Counted from the stretch's first letter, positions 29,610 to 38,596 are shown. The stretch is DNA of 64,000 nt from Clostridium cavendishii DSM 21758 (GCF_900141845.1 NZ_FQZB01000008.1:124001-188000); one strand, 5' to 3'. Numbers and translations are program-made. Notes: generated by a model from the letters alone, not told the origin.

Positions 29610-32153
29610 TTGATAAATAATTATAAAACTTTAAGTTCAAGATACTTAAAGAAAAATAAAAAAAGAACAATATTAACTATGATAGGGATAATACTATCAG
29701 TAGCATTAATATCTTGTATAGGAATATTTATTTCAACTGTACAAAATACACAATTAGAAGAAACTAAAAATAGACTTGGAGATTATCATGTTGCTATATT
29801 AAATGCTAAGAAAAACAGTATAGACAAGTTTAAAAGTAATCCTAAGGTAGATACTGTTGGACTAGTAGAAAAGCCAGAACAAAATGAACCAGGTATACCT
29901 TTTATAAAAGACAAGGAAATAAAATTAATAAAAGAAGATGCTGAAAGCTTTAAGCTATCAAGGGTTAAGGTTTTAGAGGGAACTTTTCCTACTAAAGATA
30001 ATGAAATAGCTATTGAAAAATGGGTTTTAAAGTTTTTAGATAAACCTGTAAAGCTTGGAGATGAAATAAGTATACCAGATGAAAATAAAAATACTAAAAC
30101 TTATATATTAAAAGGAATACTTGAAAACAGAAATAATGCACAGGGTAGCGGAACTGTAAATGCATATAAGCTTATAGATAAGCCAAGTGAAAAAACAAAA
30201 ATAATGATTAAGCTTAAGGACAATGTAGATAAAAAAGCATTTATAAAAGAGCTTAAAGATGAATATGGAAAAGACAATGTAGGAGCTAATAATAGTTTAT
30301 TAAGATTTACAGGGGAATCAGAAAATGATAACACAAATAATGCGCTTATTACTGCAACTTGTATAATTATAGGAATAGTTGCTATAGCTACTGTATTTGT
30401 AATTTACAATGCTTTTAATATAAGTATTGCTGAAAGAATGAAACAATTTGGACTTTTGAGAGCAATTGGAACTACTAAAAAGCAAATGATGAATCTTGTT
30501 CTTAGAGAGGCTACAGTAATGTCAATTATAGCAATACCTATAGGATTATTATGTGGGGTAATAGCTATTTACATAGTAGCATTTATATTTTCTAAAATGC
30601 CAGGCTCAGAAGGACTTGGTAAGTTAGCTGTTATAGTAGAACCTAAGGTTATAATTATAAGTACACTAGTTGGGTTAGTATCAATATATATATCAGCATT
30701 TCTACCAGCTAGAGCAGCAGGAAAGATATCGCCTTTAGTTGCAATAAATAATGGTACTCTAATAACTAAGGAAAAGAATAAGAGAAGCAAAAAATGGCTA
30801 AATAAAATATTTAAAGTTAATAGAGTAATGGCAATTAAGAATGTAAAAAGAAGTAAGAAGAGATTTTATTTAAGTACAATTTCTATGGCTATAAGTGTTA
30901 CCTTATTTGTAACCTTTACATCTTTTATGGATCTTACAAATACATTTGTAGGACCTACTAATGAAGAAAACAAAGTTAATTTTGAACTTGGAGCAATTTC
31001 TGATAAGGGAATAAGTGAAGATATAATAAAAGAAGTAAATAATATAGATGGTATTTCTAAGATTAATAAAAGTTATACAACAGTAGATTCTAATGCTTTA
31101 ATAAAAGAAAATAAAATATCAGATTTATTAAAAAAAGCTGATAGAACTTTTGAAGATGTAAAGTTTAATGGAGAAAATAGGAAAAATGTTGCTTTATCCA
31201 TGAATTTTTATGATAAAGATAAGATGAGTGATAGTAAGAGTTATGTTAAAGAAGGAAGTATAGCGGATTTAAAAGAAAATGAAGTTATCATAGCTAGAGA
31301 TAACATATTTTTTAATGAAAAAGGTAAGTTATTTAAAGGAGCAGTAACTGATTTAAAAGTTGGTGATGAAATAGTAATAGCTTCTAATTCTATAAAAGTA
31401 CCTAGTATGACAGGTGAAGAAAATAAGGAGAAAGAGACTAAAAAGGAGCAGTTTAATGATTCTGAAGTAATAAAACTTAAGGTTAAGGCTGTTATGGATG
31501 TAAGTCCATTTGAAGATGGTATGATTCCATATAATATAAAGGTAATATCTAGATTAGAAGATAAGGATAAAATTTTAAAGGCAAATAAAGCTAATAAGAA
31601 TGATATATCTGTAAACAGACTAGCTATAGTATTAAAGGATAAATCTTATGAAAGTAGTGTAGATTCAAAGCTTAAGGCGATTGAAGAAGCAAATACTGGT
31701 TTAAGATATACTAATAAAATTGCAGAAGATAAGGCTAGGCAAAGTTCAGAGCTTCAAATGAAAATACTTTTAATGGGATTTACCACAGTAATAGCGCTTA
31801 TAGGTTCAGTAAATATAGTTAATACAGTGTCTACTAACATAATATTAAGAAGAAAAGAACTTGCAGGACTTAAGGCAATTGGTATGACTGATAAAGAAGT
31901 TAAGAATATGATAACCCTTGAGGGAATGTTATTTGGAGTGTATGGAGGAATAGTAGGATCAATAATAGGAAGTATATTAAGCTACTTATTATATAAACAG
32001 ATGTCAGGGCTTCTCGGATTTGATTATATTTTCCCAATAAAATATATAGTTATAGCAATAATAGCTGTTATTTTTATAGGATATATATCAGCATTAATAC
32101 CTCTTGGAAGACTTAAAAAAGATAATATTATAGAAGCCATAAGAGAAGATTAA
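29610..32153 (+). CDS. FtsX/MacB-type ABC permease 2
   Basis: An 847-residue protein with a TTG start and GGGGTGAT upstream. It has the same double FtsX layout as permease 1: first helix in KKRTILTMIGIILSVALISC, an external domain, a helix bundle ~240-375, a second external domain ~440-690 and the closing bundle with KELAGLKAIGMTDKEVKNMI. It is translated with ATPase 1 (12 bp apart) and should form an export pump of two ATPase subunits and one long permease. The transported substrate is unknown. It is closer to permease 3 than to permease 1. Confidence 0.9.
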   Translation: MINNYKTLSSRYLKKNKKRTILTMIGIILSVALISCIGIFISTVQNTQLEETKNRLGDYHVAILNAKKNSIDKFKSNPKVDTVGLVEKPEQNEPGIPFIKDKEIKLIKEDAESFKLSRVKVLEGTFPTKDNEIAIEKWVLKFLDKPVKLGDEISIPDENKNTKTYILKGILENRNNAQGSGTVNAYKLIDKPSEKTKIMIKLKDNVDKKAFIKELKDEYGKDNVGANNSLLRFTGESENDNTNNALITATCIIIGIVAIATVFVIYNAFNISIAERMKQFGLLRAIGTTKKQMMNLVLREATVMSIIAIPIGLLCGVIAIYIVAFIFSKMPGSEGLGKLAVIVEPKVIIISTLVGLVSIYISAFLPARAAGKISPLVAINNGTLITKEKNKRSKKWLNKIFKVNRVMAIKNVKRSKKRFYLSTISMAISVTLFVTFTSFMDLTNTFVGPTNEENKVNFELGAISDKGISEDIIKEVNNIDGISKINKSYTTVDSNALIKENKISDLLKKADRTFEDVKFNGENRKNVALSMNFYDKDKMSDSKSYVKEGSIADLKENEVIIARDNIFFNEKGKLFKGAVTDLKVGDEIVIASNSIKVPSMTGEENKEKETKKEQFNDSEVIKLKVKAVMDVSPFEDGMIPYNIKVISRLEDKDKILKANKANKNDISVNRLAIVLKDKSYESSVDSKLKAIEEANTGLRYTNKIAEDKARQSSELQMKILLMGFTTVIALIGSVNIVNTVSTNIILRRKELAGLKAIGMTDKEVKNMITLEGMLFGVYGGIVGSIIGSILSYLLYKQMSGLLGFDYIFPIKYIVIAIIAVIFIGYISALIPLGRLKKDNIIEAIRED

Positions 32154-32160
32154 TAAAATT

Positions 32161-32206
32161 AGAAACAATAATGTATACTTAGATGTTTACATTATTGTTT
32201 TTGTTT
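32161..32206 (+). terminator. AT-only hairpin terminator, copy 2
   Basis: AGAAACAATAATGTA pairs with TTACATTATTGTTT, followed by TTGTTTTTG. It begins eight bases after the permease 2 stop codon. Confidence 0.7.
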
Positions 32207-32360
32207 TTGTAGTTGGTTATTAGTAACATACTTCATTAATTTCACAAAATAATTAAACTAGAATTAAGGTTAATAAAATAATAAATTAAGCTAGGTCTCT
32301 TATAATAAAGACATAAGGTTAAGGAAAACAAAAATAAATGATAGATAGGAGATTTTAATT

Positions 32361-32552
32361 ATGAAAAAAGGTGTAGTTTATGGAGGATTATTTTTAGGAG
32401 GAATTTTAACTCAAGTTTTAGCTTGTACAGTAGAGAAATCTATTAATATGAATTTATCAGAACCAATAGGAAAATTTTGTTTAATGATGATACCTATAAT
32501 TGCTTTTTATGAGGTAAGTAAAAAACAGAAAGTCCAATTAAAGCAAAAATAA
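32361..32552 (+). CDS. Small two-helix membrane protein
   Basis: A 63-residue protein with AGGAG before the ATG. It has two hydrophobic stretches (VVYGGLFLGGILTQVLACTV and FCLMMIPIIAFYEV) and a basic tail. I recognise no family. It sits between two copies of the ABC module and may be an accessory or immunity peptide for the pump; this rests on position only. Confidence 0.6.
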   Translation: MKKGVVYGGLFLGGILTQVLACTVEKSINMNLSEPIGKFCLMMIPIIAFYEVSKKQKVQLKQK

Positions 32553-32589
32553 ATTTATTTACTAATATGTTTATATTAATGTTTATAAA

Positions 32590-32640
32590 ACAGTTTATTT
32601 AATATGGAATGTTATATTAGCCTGCTTACCTCTTTTGTTT
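32590..32640 (+). pseudogene. Fragment of a DUF1361 gene
   Basis: The segment from 32590 shares a 32-bp exact run (ACAGTTTATTTAATATGG and onward) with the intact DUF1361 gene at about 44656-44687. It continues with roughly 15 of the next 19 bases identical. No frame surrounds it. It is a relic left by duplication or recombination between the ABC and DUF1361 regions. Confidence 0.7.
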
Positions 32641-32766
32641 ACTATGAGATCTTTTATATTTAATAGCTGGATTCAGAAGGAAAGCCAGTTATAACAAAAG
32701 CTTGATAATGAATGTTATTATAAAGTTTATAAAAGGTTATTGTGAAATAAATATAAAAACCAAAAT

Positions 32767-32815
32767 AGAAACAATAATGTATACTAATATGTTTACATTG
32801 TTGTTTCTATTTTTA
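32767..32815 (+). terminator. AT-only hairpin terminator, copy 3
   Basis: AGAAACAATAATGTA pairs with TTACATTGTTGTTTCT, followed by ATTTTTA. Confidence 0.65.
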
Positions 32816-32825
32816 TCTATTTAGG

Positions 32826-32843
32826 TGAGTAAAGTGATGATAA
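32826..32843 (-). repeat. Iteron-like sequence upstream of ATPase 2
   Basis: TGAGTAAAGTGATGATAA. Like the copy at 28746 it follows the hairpin and is followed by a shared CTTTTATGACTAAA-type sequence, so it was copied with the module. Confidence 0.7.
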
Positions 32844-33004
32844 AATAACAAAAGACTTTTATGACTAAATTGTAAGATAACTACTTTAATTGTAAGAGTG
32901 TGGTAATGGTTTGTTTATATTATTATATTTATAATTTAAGTATAGCTTGATGAGTGCTTTAAAAAGGTTAATTACAATTATGAGTTATAAGGAGGATTTA
33001 ATAT

Positions 33005-33685
33005 ATGGAAATATTAAAAGTAGAAGGTTTAAAAAAATATTATGGAAAAGGTGACAATTTAGTTAAAGCATTAGATGATGTTAGCTTTTCAGTAAATAAG
33101 GGAGAATTTGTAGCTATAGTAGGGGCTTCTGGTTCTGGTAAATCTACTTTACTTCATCTTATAGGAGGACTTGATAGACCAACAGAAGGATCTGTAACAA
33201 TAAATAATGATAGTATCTATAAGCTTAATGACAATCAATTAAGTATATTTAGAAGAAGAAATATAGGTTTTATATTTCAGTTCTTTAACTTAATTCCTGT
33301 ACTTGATGTAGAAGAGAATATTGCATTACCATCACTTTTAGATAATGAAAAGGTTGATAAAGAGTATTTAGCAGGAATAATCATGATGCTTGGATTAGAG
33401 GATAGGAAAAATCATATACCTTCAGAACTTTCAGGAGGTCAACAACAAAGAGTTTCTATTGCAAGAGCACTTATAAACAAGCCTTCAATAGTATTAGCTG
33501 ATGAGCCGACAGGAAATCTTGATAGTAAGAATTCAAGAGAGGTTGTAGAGCTTTTAAAGGTTACAGCTAAAAAGTATAATCAAACTCTTATACTTATAAC
33601 ACATGATTTAAAAGTAGCAGAGCAAGCAGATAGAGTTATTACAATATGTGATGGACAAATCCTTAGTGATAAATATATGGCATAG
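33005..33685 (+). CDS. ABC transporter ATP-binding protein 2 (LolD/MacB type)
   Basis: A 226-residue near-duplicate of the ATPase at 28917 (about 97% identical by eye; differences include N73K, K127M, E133D and changes near residues 210-217). All ATPase motifs are intact: GASGSGKST, LSGGQQQR, VLADEPTGNLD and LITHDL. AAGGAGG precedes the ATG, and the permease starts 12 bp after the stop. The almost unchanged ATPases beside more diverged permeases suggest either selection for a shared subunit or gene conversion. Confidence 0.95.
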   Translation: MEILKVEGLKKYYGKGDNLVKALDDVSFSVNKGEFVAIVGASGSGKSTLLHLIGGLDRPTEGSVTINNDSIYKLNDNQLSIFRRRNIGFIFQFFNLIPVLDVEENIALPSLLDNEKVDKEYLAGIIMMLGLEDRKNHIPSELSGGQQQRVSIARALINKPSIVLADEPTGNLDSKNSREVVELLKVTAKKYNQTLILITHDLKVAEQADRVITICDGQILSDKYMA

Positions 33686-33697
33686 GAGGGAATTATT

Positions 33698-36250
33698 TTG
33701 ATAAGTAGTTATAAAACCTTAAGTTCAAGGTATTTAAAGAAAAATAAAAAAAGAACAATACTTACTATGATAGGAATAATACTATCAGTTGCACTTATAT
33801 CTTGTATAGGTATGTTTATATCAACTATTAGGCATTCAATGATTGAAGATACAAAAAATATATATGGAGATTACCATGTTGCTATAGTAAATGCTAGAAA
33901 ATACAACATAGATAATATTAAAGATAAGTCTATGATAGATAGTTATGGACTTTTAGATAAGCCAGAGGAAGGCGTTCCATTTATAAAAGATAAGGAAATA
34001 AAAGTAATAAAATCTGATAATGAAAGTTTTAAGATTTTAATGTCTAAGCTTTTAGAGGGGAATTTTCCTACTAAAGATGATGAGATAGCTATTGAAAAAT
34101 GGGTTTTAAAGTTTTTAGAAAAGCCTGTAAAGATTGGAGATGAAATAAGTGTAACAGATAAGGACAATACTACTAAAAAATATAGATTAAGCGGTATACT
34201 TGAAAATAGACGAGATGCTCAAGTTAGTGGATGTGCAAATGCATATACTTATATATCTAATCCTAGCGAAAAATCAAAAATTCTTATTAAACTTAAAGAT
34301 AGTGCAGATATTAAAAAGTTCATAAAAGATGCTAGAGACTCGTATGGAAAAGAAAATATACAAACTAATAATCATTTATTAGTACTTACAGGTGGCTTAG
34401 ATAAGGATGATATTAATAATGCTATTAGTATTGTGGCTGGAATAATTATAGGAATAGTAGTTATAGCAACTATATTTGTAATTTATAATGCCTTTAATAT
34501 AAGTATTGCTGATAGAATGACACAATTTGGACTTTTAAGGGCAATTGGGACAACTAAAAAGCAAATGAGAAGTCTTGTGTTTAGAGAAGCTAGTGTTATG
34601 TCAATTATATCAGTTCCAATAGGCTTAGTTTGTGGAGCATTAGCTCTTTATATAGTAGCTTTTATATTTTCTAAAATGCCAGGTACAGATGGATTTAATA
34701 GACTACAAGTTATAATAGAACCAAAGGTTATAATAATAAGTACAGTAGTTTCATTAGCAACAATATATATATCTGCATTTTTACCTGCAAGAGCAGCAGG
34801 TAAGATATCACCATTACTTGCTATAAGCAATAGTACTTTAATAAATAAGGAAAAAGGGAAGAAAGGTAAGAAGTGGCTTAGCAAAGTATTTAAAATTCAC
34901 AAGGTAATGGCAATTAAAAATGTAAAGAGAAGTAAGAAGAGATTTTATTTAAGTACAATATCTATGGCTATAAGTGTTATTTTATTTGTAACATTTTCAT
35001 CATTTATGGATTTTACAAAAAACTTTAGAGGTGCGGACAATGAAGATACTAAAGTTAACTTTGAAATTTATGGAGAGAAGGGTATAAATGAAAATGTAAT
35101 AAAGGAAGTAAATAATATAGATGAAGTTTCTAAGGTTTATACAGCTTATACACCAATCATAAAATCAAAAGCATTAGTTAAAGATTCTGATATACCTGAA
35201 ATTGTAAAAAACACAAATAAAAAATTTGAAAATGCGAAGTTAAATAATGAAGACAAAAAGTTAGTTGATTTAGATATTGATTTTTATAATAAAGATAAAA
35301 TGAGTGCAAGTAAAGCTTATGTAAAACAAGGAAGTATAGATAATTTAGGAGAAAACGAGGTTATTATAATTAGAGATACGTTCTTTATTGATAAGAAAGG
35401 AAAAGTTATAAATAGTCCAATTAGTAAGTTAGGTGTTGGAGATGAAATAGTAGTAGATTCTAGTTCTATAAATATACCTAAAGTTGGAAATCCTGAAAAT
35501 GCAAATAAGAATATTGAAGGAGAAAAAAAGGTTAATAAAAAAGACAATTTTAAAGATTCAGATGTAATAAAACTTAAGGTTAAGGCAATTATGGATGTAA
35601 CTCCATTTGAAAACTTTTTAGGATTTGATGATATGAAGGTAATATCTAGATTAGAGGATAAGGATAAGATTTTAAAAGCTAACAAAGATAATAAAGATGA
35701 CATATATGTAGATAAGTTATCTATAATCTTAAAGGATAAAACATCCGAAAGTACTGTAGACACAAAGCTTAAAGCTATAGAAGAACAAAATTCTGGAATA
35801 AGATATACAAATAAAATTGCAGAGTCTAAAAACAGAGAAAGTGCAAATCTTCAAATGCAAATACTTTTAATGGGCTTTATTACAGTAATATCATTAATAA
35901 GTTCAGTAAATATAGTAAATACGGTTTCTACAAATATAATATTAAGAAGAAGAGAGCTTGCAGGACTTAAAGCAATTGGTATGACAGATAAAGAAGTTAA
36001 AAATATGATAACACTTGAAGGTATGCTATTTGGTGTATATGGTGGAGTAATAGGATCAATAATAGGAACAATATTAAGCTATCTATTATATAAAGCAATG
36101 ACAGTAATGATAGGTTTTAGTTATACTTTCCCAATTAAATATATAATAATATCATTAGTAGCTGTTATGCTTATAGGTTATATATCAGCATTAATACCGC
36201 TTGGAAGGCTTAAGAAAGATAGTATTATAGATGCTATAAGAGAAAATTAA
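33698..36250 (+). CDS. FtsX/MacB-type ABC permease 3
   Basis: An 850-residue protein with a TTG start and AGGAGGGA upstream, same layout as permeases 1 and 2. The membrane parts are highly similar to permease 2 (KKRTILTMIGIILSVALISC, RELAGLKAIGMTDKEVKNMI). The external domains at ~45-235 and ~445-690 differ most, as expected if they recognise different substrates or targets. It forms an operon with ATPase 2 and is closed by hairpin copy 4. Confidence 0.9.
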   Translation: MISSYKTLSSRYLKKNKKRTILTMIGIILSVALISCIGMFISTIRHSMIEDTKNIYGDYHVAIVNARKYNIDNIKDKSMIDSYGLLDKPEEGVPFIKDKEIKVIKSDNESFKILMSKLLEGNFPTKDDEIAIEKWVLKFLEKPVKIGDEISVTDKDNTTKKYRLSGILENRRDAQVSGCANAYTYISNPSEKSKILIKLKDSADIKKFIKDARDSYGKENIQTNNHLLVLTGGLDKDDINNAISIVAGIIIGIVVIATIFVIYNAFNISIADRMTQFGLLRAIGTTKKQMRSLVFREASVMSIISVPIGLVCGALALYIVAFIFSKMPGTDGFNRLQVIIEPKVIIISTVVSLATIYISAFLPARAAGKISPLLAISNSTLINKEKGKKGKKWLSKVFKIHKVMAIKNVKRSKKRFYLSTISMAISVILFVTFSSFMDFTKNFRGADNEDTKVNFEIYGEKGINENVIKEVNNIDEVSKVYTAYTPIIKSKALVKDSDIPEIVKNTNKKFENAKLNNEDKKLVDLDIDFYNKDKMSASKAYVKQGSIDNLGENEVIIIRDTFFIDKKGKVINSPISKLGVGDEIVVDSSSINIPKVGNPENANKNIEGEKKVNKKDNFKDSDVIKLKVKAIMDVTPFENFLGFDDMKVISRLEDKDKILKANKDNKDDIYVDKLSIILKDKTSESTVDTKLKAIEEQNSGIRYTNKIAESKNRESANLQMQILLMGFITVISLISSVNIVNTVSTNIILRRRELAGLKAIGMTDKEVKNMITLEGMLFGVYGGVIGSIIGTILSYLLYKAMTVMIGFSYTFPIKYIIISLVAVMLIGYISALIPLGRLKKDSIIDAIREN

Positions 36251-36253
36251 TAA

Positions 36254-36300
36254 AGAAAACAATAGTGTATACTATACTGTTTACATTATTGTTTTTATTT
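36254..36300 (+). terminator. AT-only hairpin terminator, copy 4
   Basis: AAAACAATAGTGTA pairs imperfectly with TTACATTATTGTTTTT and is followed by ATTTTTAT. Confidence 0.65.
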
Positions 36301-36453
36301 TTATAATAAGTTTGTTAATAATAAAATCAAAAAATCAATAAGCATTTTTAAAAGATTAATACTATGAATAAAATTATATTATAATAGTTTGATGATGGCA
36401 TGTAATACTAATCTTATATAGAATAAGAAGGTTATATTTTTAGAGGTGATATA

Positions 36454-36984
36454 ATGAAGTCAATAGCAAATTGTATATCAATTTCGAGAATTGTTTTTGC
36501 ATTTATATTGTATTGGGTAAAGCCATTAAGTATATTATTTTTTACAATATATATTCTTAGTGGAATTAGCGATGTTATTGATGGATATATAGCAAGAAAA
36601 ACCAACTCTGTAAGCAAATTAGGTGATAATATAGACTCTATTGCAGATTTTGTGATAATAGTTGTACTAATTATTAAGTTGTATCCAATAATAAATCCAA
36701 CATTAGAAATTATTATTTGGATAGTAATAATAGCAATAATAAAAATAGCATCAGTTATATTGATATTAATAAAATATAAAACTTTTGAGATGCTTCATAC
36801 TTATGCAAATAAGATTACAGGATTTATATTGTTTATATTTCCAATATTACTTGCTTTTTTCAAATTAGATGTACTTATATATATAACTTGTATTATTGCT
36901 GGTATTTCTGCTATTGAAGAATTATTAATTAACGTATTTTCTAAAGAATTGAGAATAGATAAAAAAAGTTTGTTACTAAAATGA
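36454..36984 (+). CDS. CDP-alcohol phosphatidyltransferase family protein
   Basis: A 176-residue membrane protein with AGAGGTGAT before the ATG. The complete catalytic motif D-xx-DG-xx-AR-x8-G-xxx-D-xxx-D is present with residues D40, D43, G44, A47, R48, G57, D61 and D65. About five to six helices surround it. Enzymes of this family make phosphatidylglycerol phosphate, cardiolipin, phosphatidylserine or related lipids from CDP-diacylglycerol. It resembles short PgsA-like versions; the acceptor alcohol is unknown. Its position after the ABC permeases could mean envelope lipid modification linked to antimicrobial resistance, but no operon link is visible. Confidence 0.88.
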   Translation: MKSIANCISISRIVFAFILYWVKPLSILFFTIYILSGISDVIDGYIARKTNSVSKLGDNIDSIADFVIIVVLIIKLYPIINPTLEIIIWIVIIAIIKIASVILILIKYKTFEMLHTYANKITGFILFIFPILLAFFKLDVLIYITCIIAGISAIEELLINVFSKELRIDKKSLLLK

Positions 36985-37146
36985 GTGGTATTCTAAAAAT
37001 GAAATTTTAAATAAGAGACTTTATATTGATAGAGCTTAATTTTTTAATAAATAATTAAACTAGAGAAAGACTAAAATATTTACTAATATGTTTACACAAA
37101 TATTTGTTAATTAGAAAACATATTAACTTAATATTTAACTTAAGAA

Positions 37147-37165
37147 AATAAGGGGCCGTATCAAA
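37147..37165 (+). repeat. Left 19-bp inverted repeat of the Bla/Kelch module
   Basis: AATAAGGGGCCGTATCAAA; the same 19 bp with one mismatch occurs inverted at 43551-43569. Sequences of the GGGGCTGT-TCAAA type are common at insertion-sequence ends, but no transposase lies between the copies. Confidence 0.6.
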
Positions 37166-37210
37166 ACTATTTTTTTGTAAAATAGTGATTTGAAACACAA
37201 AAGAAAAACA

Positions 37211-37252
37211 GGCTATTGGTATTTAAAGTTTACCAATGGCCTTATATTTTTT
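37211..37252 (+). terminator. Hairpin terminator
   Basis: GGCTATTGGTA pairs with TACCAATGGCC across a 9-nt loop and is followed by TTATATTTTTT. It lies between the phosphatidyltransferase and the Kelch gene and insulates the module. Confidence 0.75.
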
Positions 37253-37376
37253 GTTAATTTAATAATATTATTGTAATTTTAAATTAAACTTATTAATCAA
37301 AAATGTATTCAATATATTGGTTTAAAAAAGTAATTAAAGATATTTTGTATATTTTTTAAAAAATGTATAAAAATAG

Positions 37377-37419
37377 TTGACATTCATCCTACATTTGTAG
37401 TATCCTACACTTGTAGGAT
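37377..37419 (+). promoter_or_regulatory. Promoter with double BlaI-type operator before the Kelch gene
   Basis: A -35 TTGACA (37377-37382) and -10 TATCCT (37401-37406) enclose two dyads, CTACATTTGTAG (37389-37400) and CCTACACTTGTAGG (37404-37417). Their TACAnnTGTA cores are 16 bp apart centre to centre. This matches the bla/mec operator type and sits where BlaI binding would exclude RNA polymerase. Confidence 0.8.
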
Positions 37420-37471
37420 GAATTCGGCGTCAAAAAGTCATATAAATTAAAAAAATATGGGGGTTAATATT

Positions 37472-38446
37472 ATGAAAAATATTCCAAAAAAAGTTGCTAT
37501 TGCTGTGATTACTTTTAGTGTTATAGGAGGTGGTTTAAGCATTCCAACTTATGCAAAAACAATAGAAAATAATAAAGCAGTTACAGTTAATTATAATCAA
37601 GTTAAAAAAGCATCTATTTTGGAAACTAGACAATCAATGAAGGAAAAAAGAACTAATCCATTGGTATTTACTTATAATAATAGGATATATGCAATGGCGG
37701 GAGTAGACTATACAACTGAAAAGAATATCGATACTATAGAAGAATATAATGTAAAAACTAATAAATGGGTAGTTAAAGGAAAGGCACCTTTTAAAGGCAG
37801 CGATATTTTAACATCAGTTTGCCAAAACAATAAAGTTTATATTTTCAATGCTACTCAAGGCAAGGTATATTTATATAATCCTAAAGATGGTAGTTTTAAA
37901 GTAGAATATGATAAATTAGATAAGATGGAGTATAATGATATTAAAGCTACAAGTTACAACAATAAAATTTATTTAATAAGAGGGGGTTCAGTAGAAGTAA
38001 CAAAGTGTACTATACAAGAATATGATCCTATAAATAAAAATATAAAAACAAAACTTGAAGTATCTAATGTAGGATATATAGCATCAGTTGCAACTTTAGG
38101 GGATGATATATATATGACTGGAGAATTCAATGGTTTTGGTACAGATAAAACAGTTGTTAAGGCATATAATCCAATAAAAAATATATTAAAGGATAAAGCA
38201 TCATTAACTAAACCTCTTAATGATGGAGGTCTAATGACAATAAATAATAAGCTATATAAAATTGGTGAAAATGTAGAGGTTTATGATAGTATCAACAATA
38301 AATGGAAAACTACTTATTCTGATGTAATAAAATATTCTGGTTATTCACTAACAGCAGTTAAAAATAAGGTGTTTTTTATTGGGGGAACTAATAATATTGG
38401 TGCAGGTGGTGCAACAAATGATGTAAAAGCTTTAAATTTGAAATAG
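37472..38446 (+). CDS. Secreted Kelch-like repeat protein
   Basis: A 324-residue protein. ATG at 37472 is preferred because the GGGGG site lies 8-9 bp upstream; an in-frame ATG 15 bp earlier overlaps that site. A signal peptide is visible (KKVAIAVITFSVIGGGLSIP ending TYAKT). The rest is a Kelch-type beta propeller with repeated blades such as NNRIYAMAG..IEEYNVKTNKW and NNKVYIFNA..VYLYNPKDGSF, ending in KNKVFFIGGTNN. It is a clear paralogue of the C-terminal third of the protein at 40806. Its promoter has a double BlaI-type operator, so it is probably a target of the BlaI/BlaR-like pair downstream. There is no wall-sorting signal. Confidence 0.85.
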   Translation: MKNIPKKVAIAVITFSVIGGGLSIPTYAKTIENNKAVTVNYNQVKKASILETRQSMKEKRTNPLVFTYNNRIYAMAGVDYTTEKNIDTIEEYNVKTNKWVVKGKAPFKGSDILTSVCQNNKVYIFNATQGKVYLYNPKDGSFKVEYDKLDKMEYNDIKATSYNNKIYLIRGGSVEVTKCTIQEYDPINKNIKTKLEVSNVGYIASVATLGDDIYMTGEFNGFGTDKTVVKAYNPIKNILKDKASLTKPLNDGGLMTINNKLYKIGENVEVYDSINNKWKTTYSDVIKYSGYSLTAVKNKVFFIGGTNNIGAGGATNDVKALNLK

Positions 38447-38465
38447 AAATAAAATATGTACAATA

Positions 38466-38500
38466 GATGATTTAAGTTTTATAGCTTAGATCATTTTTTT
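38466..38500 (+). terminator. Terminator after Kelch gene
   Basis: GATGATTTAAG pairs with CTTAGATCAT and is followed by TTTTTTT. The same hairpin follows the paralogous gene at 43361, so it was duplicated with the Kelch region. Confidence 0.8.
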
Positions 38501-38546
38501 AATGAAGTTATATACAAATATTAGAGGATTTCAATTGTAAATTACC

Positions 38547-38572
38547 TGTATTTGTAATATACTACAGATGTA
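38547..38572 (+). promoter_or_regulatory. Double BlaI-type operator before blaI
   Basis: TGTATTTGTA (38547-38556) and TACAGATGTA (38563-38572), again 16 bp centre to centre. The second is a full TACAnnTGTA dyad. They indicate autoregulation of the BlaI-like repressor and coregulation with the Kelch gene. Confidence 0.65.
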
Positions 38573-38596
38573 ATATAAATTTTAAGGAGGCTTTTT

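Noticed and set aside
27030..36617. Minus-strand frames of 60-150 codons within the ABC permease genes and the phosphatidyltransferase gene
   Set aside because: No Shine-Dalgarno sites. They occur at corresponding places in the paralogues, as expected for shadows of conserved coding sequence.
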